From Chryseobacterium sp. PMSZPI (GTDB lineage Bacteria > Bacteroidota > Bacteroidia > Flavobacteriales > Weeksellaceae), in contig NZ_PIZV01000065.1 of the NCBI RefSeq assembly GCF_002835665.1, positions 1-44,778 of the forward strand: a stretch of 44,778 nt of DNA. Reading direction: 5' to 3'. Each line of letters opens with the position of its first letter. Position 1 is the first letter of the stretch. The notes under the pieces were generated by a model. The model had not been told where the DNA came from. It made no database searches and saw nothing but the letters and a program-made list of their open reading frames with translations. Shown here piece after piece: positions 1-7,800 of this stretch. Made by a program: the position numbers and the translations under genes.

Positions 1-1043
1 TGATGCCCTACTTCATGAGCTACATAATCAATATCGTAAGGATCTCCAACAGGATTAGATCTACCCGTAACTCCTTTTCCCTTATAAGTGGCATTACATA
101 TACCATAGTAAGCTTGTCCACCGGCTCCTGTACTAAATGTATGTCCCACATCATAATTTGCAATTCCAATAATAGCATTAATCTGGGTCTGACTTTCATT
201 AATTAATACATCGGAATTATTATTTCCAGTAAAAGGATCTGTAGCTGGATTTGTAAAGATAATACTCGTTTCATTAGGAATTAGCACCAGCCTTACAGCT
301 ACCTCCTGCTCAAACACACCATTTACTCTGTTTACAGTGGTTACAATAGCTGATAAAGCTTGGGCAACGGTGGGTGAGGTCAGCCCTGTGGCAGCTTTTG
401 CATATTGATTTGTACATGCTACTGCAAAACGAAAAACTCTAATTTGAGTTCCTACGCTTGGAGTAACGGTTTTTTGAACGCTTTTTTTTTCTATTTGAAA
501 TCCTTCCTCTTTAGTTCCGCAACTCATGGGATTTTTGTTAATCAAATCACCTTTTTTGTATACGATATAATTCCCAATATCATTTTTGGTATAAGGATCA
601 ATATAAGTATCTCCTGCCACTACAGATTTTATTTGAGCATGAAATCCTAACTCTGTAAAATCCAGTTTTATAGTAGCATATTGATCATCTACTCCCTGAC
701 CTGTTAAGGTTACAATTTGTGGAAACTGACTTGCCAATTCCGGAGCCATTACTGAAGATTTCCAAATTCTGAATTTAGCTTTTGTCCCATCTGGCATAGG
801 GAGAACAATAATCGGTGCATTATCTTTACGTTCATTATCTCTCAGTTCCGGAATTGAAGCGAAATAATTTCTCATTCCGACTACATCCAGTTTGTAGGTA
901 AGAAATTTTTCAGGTTCTATCGTTCTGTTTTTAGATTCAGCTTTAATAGTTCTCTCATTAATTGGTGTAAAGAAATCCTGTGCTTTTACAAAGGAAATCG
1001 ATACAAAAAAAATTCCCAAATAAAACAATTGTTTAATTCCCAT
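1..1043 (-). CDS. Reprolysin-like zinc metalloprotease, 3' end outside window
   Basis: The reverse strand reads 347 codons from the ATG at 1043 and runs off the left edge without a stop. Residues 1-22 are a signal peptide ending VKAQ. The segment after it, about residues 23-190, resembles the propeptide-like region of secreted flavobacterial metallopeptidases (LPMPDGTKAKFRIWKSSVM). The domain from about residue 200 has the AVACTNQYAKA strand of reprolysin-type enzymes. The last complete codons read DYVAHEVGH, which is the HExxH zinc motif with its catalytic Glu. The third zinc ligand, the Met-turn and any C-terminal T9SS sorting domain would lie beyond the edge. It is probably a secreted endopeptidase, and the T9SS genes in this window would be a plausible export route if a sorting domain exists. 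The family is secure; the substrate is unknown. Confidence 0.88.
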   Translation of the reverse strand, partial: MGIKQLFYLGIFFVSISFVKAQDFFTPINERTIKAESKNRTIEPEKFLTYKLDVVGMRNYFASIPELRDNERKDNAPIIVLPMPDGTKAKFRIWKSSVMAPELASQFPQIVTLTGQGVDDQYATIKLDFTELGFHAQIKSVVAGDTYIDPYTKNDIGNYIVYKKGDLINKNPMSCGTKEEGFQIEKKSVQKTVTPSVGTQIRVFRFAVACTNQYAKAATGLTSPTVAQALSAIVTTVNRVNGVFEQEVAVRLVLIPNETSIIFTNPATDPFTGNNNSDVLINESQTQINAIIGIANYDVGHTFSTGAGGQAYYGICNATYKGKGVTGRSNPVGDPYDIDYVAHEVGH

Positions 1044-1063
1044 ATTTATGATTTTTTTAAGAA

Positions 1064-1071
1064 TAAAGATA
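1064..1071 (-). promoter_or_regulatory. Putative promoter of the metalloprotease gene
   Basis: The minus strand reads TATCTTTA here, a 7/8 match to the Bacteroidetes -7 element TAnnTTTG. A TTG lies 20 bp upstream, as expected for the -33 element. The ATG at 1043 is about 20 nt downstream. Confidence 0.4.
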
Positions 1072-1177
1072 TAAAAAATTTAAAAAAATAACAATCTGAT
1101 TAATAAATGATTTCAATCTATCAAAATCATTATTAATATTAAAAATAGCAACAAAACAACATCATCATTAGAATAAT

Positions 1178-1185
1178 TATCTTTG
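1178..1185 (+). promoter_or_regulatory. Putative promoter (TATCTTTG) for the 172-aa protein
   Basis: TATCTTTG matches the -7 consensus TAnnTTTG exactly and lies 42 nt before the ATG at 1228. No clear -33 TTTG is visible at the usual spacing. Confidence 0.45.
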
Positions 1186-1227
1186 AAACCAACAATAATT
1201 CATTAAATAAAAACAGAATTAAAAACT

Positions 1228-1746
1228 ATGAAAAAAATTATTTCAATTTTCATTTTCGTTTTGGCGTTTAGTCTTATGAATGCTCAGGAAAATTTTGAAA
1301 TCTCTACTTTGAGAATCGGTCCTTATAAAATCTTTATGGAAAAAAGTGAGGTGGAAAAAATTTCAGGTACTGTACTGCAGATTTCTGACGGAGAAAAGAA
1401 GAATGGGGTGAAATACAATGGAGAGATTATTAATATTGAAGTTTTTCAGGGATATGGCGGTGAAGCCAAACCTAATGCTATTACCGTTACAGGAATGACA
1501 ACAACCAGTAAAAAATTCAGAACAAAAAGCGGAATGGGTGTTGGAAGTAGCAGAGATGAACTCATCAATGCCTACAAGAATTATCCTGCGTTCAGTGTTC
1601 GGCCAGAATCTGATGATAATGGAAAACGTATTAAAGATGCAGGATATTTCAATATTGAAGATTACGATGCCGGAACTCAGCTAACATTTAAATTTGTTAA
1701 TAATATTGTTACAGAAATTACAGTTTATATCAATGAAGGCTGCTAA
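1228..1746 (+). CDS. Secreted protein of unknown function, 172 aa
   Basis: The start has a typical signal peptide, residues 1-19, with a hydrophobic core and likely cleavage in LMNAQ. The mature part of about 150 residues is mixed polar sequence with no transmembrane segment, no lipobox and no recognised catalytic motif. One Cys lies at the very C-terminus (NEGC). A GMGVGSSRDELINAYKNYP stretch resembles short conserved segments of small periplasmic flavobacterial proteins, but I cannot name a family. It is monocistronic, with its own promoter-like element and a downstream hairpin terminator. It is real on the basis of signal peptide, codon use and flanking signals; the function is unknown. 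Confidence 0.75.
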   Translation: MKKIISIFIFVLAFSLMNAQENFEISTLRIGPYKIFMEKSEVEKISGTVLQISDGEKKNGVKYNGEIINIEVFQGYGGEAKPNAITVTGMTTTSKKFRTKSGMGVGSSRDELINAYKNYPAFSVRPESDDNGKRIKDAGYFNIEDYDAGTQLTFKFVNNIVTEITVYINEGC

Positions 1747-1771
1747 ATGCAGGTAAACATTCAAATCAATT

Positions 1772-1800
1772 AAAATCCGGGTTTTTACATCCGGATTTTT
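1772..1800 (+). terminator. Rho-independent terminator
   Basis: AAAATCCGG and CCGGATTTT form a 9-bp stem around a T-rich loop, with the distal arm running into a T tract. It ends the 172-aa gene. Confidence 0.75.
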
Positions 1801-1856
1801 GCATTTCCATAAGCCATTAAAAAATTGTAAATTCGCGTGCAAATAAATCAGATATA

Positions 1857-2708
1857 ATGAGTAAAAGTATTGAAGAGTTAAAATCTCTTACTACGCAGAT
1901 CAGAAGAGACATTTTAAGAATGGTTCACGCTGTAAATTCAGGGCACCCTGGTGGAAGCTTAGGTTGTACGGAATACTTCACCGCACTTTACGGAAAAGTA
2001 ATGAACTATCATCTTCCTTTTACGATGGAAGGTAAAAATGAAGATCATTTTTATTTGTCAAACGGGCACATTTCACCTGTTTTCTATTCTACGCTGGCAA
2101 GGTTTGGTTTCTTCCCGGTAGATGAATTGAGAACTTTCAGAAAACTTGATTCAAGATTACAAGGCCACCCTACTACTCACGAAGGGCTTCCTGGAATCAG
2201 AATCGCTTCAGGTTCTCTTGGACAAGGACTTTCTGTAGCACTTGGTGTAGCTGAAGGCAAAAAACTAGATGGAGATCAATCTTTCGTTTACTCTCTTCAC
2301 GGAGATGGTGAGCTTCAGGAAGGTCAGATCTGGGAAGCTTTGATGTATGCTGCAGCCAAAAAAGTAGATAATATTATCTCTACAATCGATTATAACGGAC
2401 GTCAGATTGATGGTGATACCGATGATGTATTAAGCTTGGGAAATCTTCATGCTAAATTGGAAGCATTTGGATGGATTGTTTTAGAAGAAAAGAACGGAAA
2501 CGATCTTGAAGCTGTTATTGCTATTCTGGAAAGAGCAAAAGCTGAAACAGGAAAGGGCAAACCGGTGGCAATTATTCTTCACACTGAAATGGGTTATGGT
2601 GTAGATTATATGATGGGAACTCACGCTTGGCATGGAAAAGCTCCAAACGATGAGCAATTGGAAACAGCATTCAAACAATTATATTTAGAAGCTCCGGCAG
2701 ACTACTAA
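1857..2708 (+). CDS. Transketolase, N-terminal (TPP-binding) subunit
   Basis: At 283 aa this is the N-terminal half of a split transketolase; full-length enzymes are about 650-670 aa. It carries the HPGGSLG segment near residue 30, LSNGHISP, the GSLGQGLSVALG glycine-rich turn, and the thiamine-diphosphate motif starting at GDGELQEGQ near residue 150. With the next gene it should form the heteromeric enzyme moving two-carbon units between ketose and aldose phosphates in the cytoplasmic pentose phosphate pathway. The two genes are 34 bp apart and end at a shared strong terminator, so they are one operon. The start ATG is directly preceded by AT-rich leader. Split enzymes of this kind are common in the phylum and in archaea. 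Confidence 0.95.
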   Translation: MSKSIEELKSLTTQIRRDILRMVHAVNSGHPGGSLGCTEYFTALYGKVMNYHLPFTMEGKNEDHFYLSNGHISPVFYSTLARFGFFPVDELRTFRKLDSRLQGHPTTHEGLPGIRIASGSLGQGLSVALGVAEGKKLDGDQSFVYSLHGDGELQEGQIWEALMYAAAKKVDNIISTIDYNGRQIDGDTDDVLSLGNLHAKLEAFGWIVLEEKNGNDLEAVIAILERAKAETGKGKPVAIILHTEMGYGVDYMMGTHAWHGKAPNDEQLETAFKQLYLEAPADY

Positions 2709-2742
2709 TTACTTTAGTACAATATTAAATATCTAGTAAAAA

Positions 2743-3690
2743 ATGAAATATACATATACAGAAAAAAAGGATACACGTTCAGGATTCGGAGCCGGATTAG
2801 CAGAACTTGCAGATAAAAACCCTAATGTAGTAGCACTTTGTGCTGACCTTATCGGTTCTTTGAAAATGGAAAAATTCATTGAAAAAGCTCCGGAAAGATT
2901 CTTTCAGGTTGGTATTGCAGAGGCAAACATGATGGGCCTTGCTGCAGGACTTAGCATTACAGGAAAAATTCCTTTCACAGGAACTTTCGCTAACTTCTCT
3001 ACTTCAAGAGTTTACGATCAGATCCGTCAGTCTATTGCTTATTCTGGAAAAAATGTAAAAATATGTGCTTCTCACGCAGGTCTTACATTAGGTGAAGATG
3101 GAGCTACCCACCAGGTATTGGAAGATATCGGTATGATGAAAATGCTTCCCGGAATGACGGTTATCAACCCATGTGACTATAACCAAACAAAGGCGGCTAC
3201 TATTGCTATTGCAGAACACGAAGGTCCTGTATATTTAAGATTTGGTAGACCGACAGTTCCTGTATTTATTCCTGAAGACATGCCTTTCGAAATCGGAAAA
3301 GGAATTATGTTGCAGGAAGGTACTGATGTAACAATCGTTGCAACAGGACACCTTGTATGGGAATCTCTTGTAGCTGCAGATGAGCTTGAAAAAGAAGGTA
3401 TTTCTTGTGAAGTGATCAACATCCACACCATTAAACCTTTGGACGAAGAAATCATCTTAAAATCTGTTGAAAAAACAGGTAAGATTGTTACTGCAGAAGA
3501 ACATAACTACCTTGGTGGTTTAGGAGAATCTGTAGCGGGAATGCTTGCAAGAAAAAGACCTACAAGACAGGAATTTGTAGCAGTAAACGATACTTTCGGA
3601 GAATCTGCAACCCCTGCAGAGTTGATGAAGAAATATAAAATTGATGCAGCAGCTGTAAAAGAAGCTGTAAAAAGAATTTTAGCCAACTAA
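2743..3690 (+). CDS. Transketolase, C-terminal (pyrimidine-binding) subunit
   Basis: The 315-aa product has the two remaining transketolase domains. The pyrimidine-binding domain, about residues 1-170, contains [16 protein letters not shown] with the Glu that activates thiamine, [12 protein letters not shown] and [15 protein letters not shown]. The C-terminal transketolase domain, about 190-310, contains [16 protein letters not shown]. It pairs with the N-terminal subunit encoded 34 bp upstream. It could be confused with 1-deoxyxylulose-5-phosphate synthase, but that enzyme is a single chain and the separate N-half here is transketolase-like. Confidence is high. Confidence 0.95.
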   Translation: MKYTYTEKKDTRSGFGAGLAELADKNPNVVALCADLIGSLKMEKFIEKAPERFFQVGIAEANMMGLAAGLSITGKIPFTGTFANFSTSRVYDQIRQSIAYSGKNVKICASHAGLTLGEDGATHQVLEDIGMMKMLPGMTVINPCDYNQTKAATIAIAEHEGPVYLRFGRPTVPVFIPEDMPFEIGKGIMLQEGTDVTIVATGHLVWESLVAADELEKEGISCEVINIHTIKPLDEEIILKSVEKTGKIVTAEEHNYLGGLGESVAGMLARKRPTRQEFVAVNDTFGESATPAELMKKYKIDAAAVKEAVKRILAN

Positions 3691-3709
3691 TTATTAGTTG
3701 TCATCATAT

Positions 3710-3748
3710 AAAATCGGCTGTTTCTTCGAAACAGCCGATTTTGTTTTT
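3710..3748 (+). terminator. Strong rho-independent terminator of the transketolase operon
   Basis: A perfect 15-bp stem (3710-3724 with 3728-3742, core ATCGGCTGTTTC) with a TTC loop is followed by GTTTTT. Confidence 0.9.
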
Positions 3749-3790
3749 ATATCAAAGCTTAATTCGAGTTTAAGCTAAAGTATAGATTGA

Positions 3791-4168
3791 CTATTTAAAA
3801 AACTTCCATTTCGGAATAATAGCCAACATTCCAAATCCTGTAAACAGGAAAAGATTGGTAACATCAGTATACAAAAATGTAGAAAGATAATAGTTATGCA
3901 TAAAGAAATGCAAAACCAAAAGTGCCGGGAACATGAAAATTCCTACTTTCTTGTAGAAAAACATCAATACCAGACTTATCATCATTAATAGGTCAATAGA
4001 AAAAATAATGTAAAAATACCATCTGGGGATGTCAAGAAACTCATGTTGCAGATATTCATCTACATCAATTCCCAGTCCCATTACGGTAAATAACATTAAA
4101 GCAGCGAATGCTAATACAAAACCCCATCCTTTTTTCGGATCTTCGTCAAAATAGCTGTATTCTTCCAT
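3791..4168 (-). CDS. Small membrane protein of unknown function, 125 aa
   Basis: The protein has a short acidic N-terminus (MEEYSYFDEDPKKGW) and about four hydrophobic segments: residues 15-32 (FVLAFAALMLFTVMGLG), 50-70, 74-92 and 100-118. It ends in IPKWKFFK. I do not recognise a domain. It lies behind the Lrp-family regulator on the same strand, 69 bp away, but a strong terminator hairpin sits between them, so it probably has its own promoter or depends on read-through. The composition is consistent with an inner-membrane protein. The reading frame is clean and ends 100 bp from the convergent transketolase operon. Confidence 0.7.
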   Translation of the reverse strand: MEEYSYFDEDPKKGWGFVLAFAALMLFTVMGLGIDVDEYLQHEFLDIPRWYFYIIFSIDLLMMISLVLMFFYKKVGIFMFPALLVLHFFMHNYYLSTFLYTDVTNLFLFTGFGMLAIIPKWKFFK

Positions 4169-4180
4169 AGGTACAAAAAT

Positions 4181-4212
4181 AAAGAACTTATGAGAGATTT
4201 CATAAGTTCTTT
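4181..4212 (-). terminator. Terminator behind the Lrp-family gene
   Basis: AAAGAACTTATGA and TCATAAGTTCTTT form a perfect 13-bp stem with a 6-nt loop. On the minus strand the hairpin is followed by ATTTTTG. It ends only 13 bp before the start codon of the downstream membrane protein gene, so it could also act as an attenuator for it. Confidence 0.8.
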
Positions 4213-4237
4213 TATAATTATTCGTTTAAAATTCGAA

Positions 4238-4708
4238 TTATACAGAGATCGCGTTGATCAGTCTGTTTTTGTCACTTAAGTATTCTTCCATAGAAATCAT
4301 ACTTTCAGTTCTCATTACATCCTGAATGTCATCGATCTGATAAATAATTCTTTTAGCATCATCTGTATTTTTAGCTCTTACTTTACAGAAAATATTATAT
4401 TTTCCAGAAATAACGCTAGCTTCGATTACGTTAGGAATAGTTGACAATTCTTTCAATACTTCCTGAGTACGGTTTGATTTTGTCAAAAGGATCCCGATGA
4501 AAGCTGTAAAGTGATAGTCCAGCTTACCATAATCGATGTTAAGAGATGATCCCAAAATAATACCTGCATCTTCCATCTTTTTCACTCTTACGTGAATTGT
4601 CCCAGCAGAAACATCCATCTGCTTAGCAATTTCTGTAAAAGGCATTCTTGTGTTTTCTACTAAGAAATCAAGAATCTTCTTGTCTATTTCGTCCAGTTGA
4701 TAGTTCAT
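4238..4708 (-). CDS. Lrp/AsnC-family transcriptional regulator
   Basis: This 156-aa protein has the usual Lrp size and layout. The N-terminal helix-turn-helix is at about residues 5-55 (LDEIDKKILDFLVENTRMPFTEIA start, MDVSAGTIHVRVKKMEDAGII recognition region). The C-terminal RAM/AsnC effector domain is at about 65-150 with the characteristic VIEASVISGKYNIFCKV segment. Family members bind DNA as oligomers and respond to amino acids or other small metabolites. Its promoter carries a 22-bp near-palindrome over the -7 element, which suggests autoregulation (inference). The target genes cannot be read from the sequence. Confidence 0.93.
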   Translation of the reverse strand: MNYQLDEIDKKILDFLVENTRMPFTEIAKQMDVSAGTIHVRVKKMEDAGIILGSSLNIDYGKLDYHFTAFIGILLTKSNRTQEVLKELSTIPNVIEASVISGKYNIFCKVRAKNTDDAKRIIYQIDDIQDVMRTESMISMEEYLSDKNRLINAISV

Positions 4709-4745
4709 ATTAGTTAAATTACAATTTCTTTAAAAAATCTATGTA

Positions 4746-4767
4746 TTTTTTGCAAATTTACAAAAAA
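4746..4767 (-). promoter_or_regulatory. Lrp-family gene promoter inside a near-perfect palindrome
   Basis: The minus strand reads TAAATTTG at 4760-4753, an exact TAnnTTTG -7 element about 45 nt from the ATG. It sits in the centre of a 22-bp dyad (arms TTTTTTG and CAAAAAA around AAATTT) with a single mismatched pair. Such a site over a promoter fits negative autoregulation, which is common for Lrp/AsnC proteins. Confidence 0.55.
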
Positions 4768-4842
4768 TAATTTAACTAAAAAAAATATATCAAACATTAA
4801 CAATAATTAACACAGATGATAAAAATCATTAAAATATTCCGA

Positions 4843-7800
4843 TTATTTAGCTTTTGATTTTATAGAATCTGTTTTTATTTCAGTTTTATCGTCTGATGGT
4901 TTTTTATCTTTTTTCTTCTTTTTAAACAAAGAATTAAAGCTTTTACTCCATACAATTCCCCCTCCATAAGCTTGATTAGCAGAACCGTTTGTACTCACCA
5001 TACCCATACCAATATTGGTAGGTTTAGAATAACCTCTTATGATTAAGCTACCGTCATTCTTTTTAGAAAGATCATATTCTACAGATCCTTCACCCGAAAG
5101 GTAATTATTTTGTGTATTATCTGTTTTCGACAAAGGAATCCCAAGACCTGTTTTAATATTAACCCTAGGGGAAACCGCTACACTCACCCCTGCGTTAGCT
5201 CTATCACCAACCGTCGAGTTTTGATCACCTTTTACATAATTAAGGTCAATTTGGAATTCGTTACTCATGGTATTAAGAACCGATCCTAATTGTTTAAGAA
5301 GCATATTATACCCTTGTGATTCTGCCACATTACCCATGTTCACATCTACTCCACCGCTATTCGATACGTTAAAGGTACTTAACAAAAGAACTGAACCAAA
5401 CTGAAGGACCTTCTCCCCTTCCTGGCTCATTTTTGCGGCCAACGTCTCTCGTACCTGACTCGAAACATCCAACGCTGTAACATTAAGATCAATTTTAGGA
5501 TCTACCAGAGATTGAGTGATATGAGCCTGTAACAAGACACTGATTGGCTGTAATTTTCCCATACTCAGATATTCCCCAACATTGGCCACCATTCTTACAT
5601 AATTAGCATTAATATCCAATGCCGGTTTCATCGCATCACCATCCCATCTGATACTACTGTTCTTTTCAATCTGGAATGTTTTATTAAGAATGGCTTTAGA
5701 AACAAATGTTCCGTTATCTACTTTATATGTTCCGCTCATGGCAATATTTCCCTGTCGGCTCATATGGAACTTCAATGGATCTGCAGCTCCTTTCACGGTT
5801 ATATTTCCTACATCATCCCCAACAAGTACATTCACCGTGGTTCCTTTATCGACAGCAAGATTAAAATCGACGTTCATATTGGCCCCTGTTTTCTTTTTAT
5901 CCTCCAACGTTATCAAACCATCTTTTCCTTCTTTCAGGAACCTCAGCATTTTGAATTCTTCAACATTAGAAGTCGAGCTTGAGTTAAAAGTAAATGTACT
6001 TCCGTTAAGCGCTTTCATATTGGGTGTCGTGATGCTCAATCCGGAAACTGGTCCGGCAACATAGAGATCACCCTGTCCGTAAACTCTTCCCCAGAATAAA
6101 TCAAAATCTTTCTGTGTGGTATTCAACATTAAAAGATTATCTGCTCTCATTACCAGATCTACCCCCATTGAAGATAATGTTTCAAACTGAATCGCCCCGG
6201 AAACATTTCCTTTAGAATTTGATCTGCCATCATGTACCTCAATATTGTTGAGGATGGCAAGTCCTTTCGTCAATTGAATCACTGTATCATCAAATGAATA
6301 ATCTACTCCTGTGAACAATAATTTTAATCCAAAATCTTTTAGAGCAATATCTCCATTATAATCAAGGTTTTTCAGTTTACCATTAATTTTGAGATCTCCG
6401 GTTGCTTTTCCTCTCAGATTTCCAAAAATGGACTGTACAAATTGTTGTGCAAACGACAAGTCAAAATCACGCATTTGTGCGGTAAGGTCAATATCCGGTG
6501 AAGAGGAATTGTTATTTACAGTACCTGTTACGTCCAATGTATTACCTCCAAGTGCTTTTGCAGAATGCACTTTTATATCGATATCATATACATTCAATGA
6601 GAATCCGTTCGTGGCAGAAATGGTAATATCTCCCATGTCGTTGCCATTCATTTTAATATCATCAACAGTAAGATCAACCAATGGCTGTAAGGTATTTTTA
6701 TCCATTTTGATCTTAACACTTCCATTCGCAAGACCTTTAATATCCATACCATTCCCGCCGGATTGCATTTCCAGAAGTTTTTCAATAGAAAAATCATTGA
6801 TATCAGCGTCAACATAAAAGTCTTTTGCTGATTTAAATTGTGCTTCTTTGATAAACAAAGCACTCTTATCGGAATACACTCTGAGATTTCTAATATCAAA
6901 ATCTCCGGTTTTCTTTCTATAAGTAATGGAATGATTCAACTCCGGGCTCGTATCTATAGCCCAGGTAACCTCATTAAATTTAACTTCGGTAGGTTCAAAT
7001 TTAAAGACATAATCTCCTGCTGCATCAGTAGTTTGATCTACATTGATTGCATAATCTTTAAGCTTATCTTCAGTCTCATCTACCGGACTTCCATGTTTAA
7101 ATACTGTTGCAAGATGAAGTGTATTTCCATTTTCATTATTTCCCTTAAGTTCAAAGTCTTTAATGATATTTTTATTATACTCCAACCGACTGATCTTGGC
7201 ATACAATTGCTGACCTAAATTGGCTGTATTAATTCTGACTTTAACACTGTCCACCATTGCACTGTCTCTGCTGATATTCTTCCTATTATTAATCTGATAA
7301 TCAGGATTGGCTGAAGCCAAAGCTTTATCAGCATCTGTAATTTCCTCTTCTTTGGACATGATGTATTTTAAGGAAACAGCATCAAGATTAAGAATCATAT
7401 TATTGGAGTCTCCATTATATTCTCCTTCAACTTTAGCTCCGTGAGGAAGTCTCAGATCCGGTAAAAAATAATTGACTAAACCTTGCTGTACATCAAAATT
7501 CAAAGCAAAATTCTGTCCGCGATATAATTTTCTTGGTGGTGGGCCTACTAATATTTTTCCTACTCCATTTTCTACCATTCCTGCAAGATCTGCAAGATTG
7601 TATCTCCCTGAAATCTTTCCTGTAGCAGCACCCGGAGCGTCTACATCTATCACACGTCCACCTGCATCTACAAAAGTTTTTAACTTGGCATTCGGGATGT
7701 TATATTTTTGAGTAGTTGTTGCAAAATTCAGATTATTAGCATTAACATCAAGGGTCAGATCATTCATTGATGACATAGACATTTTACCTTCAACCTGCCC

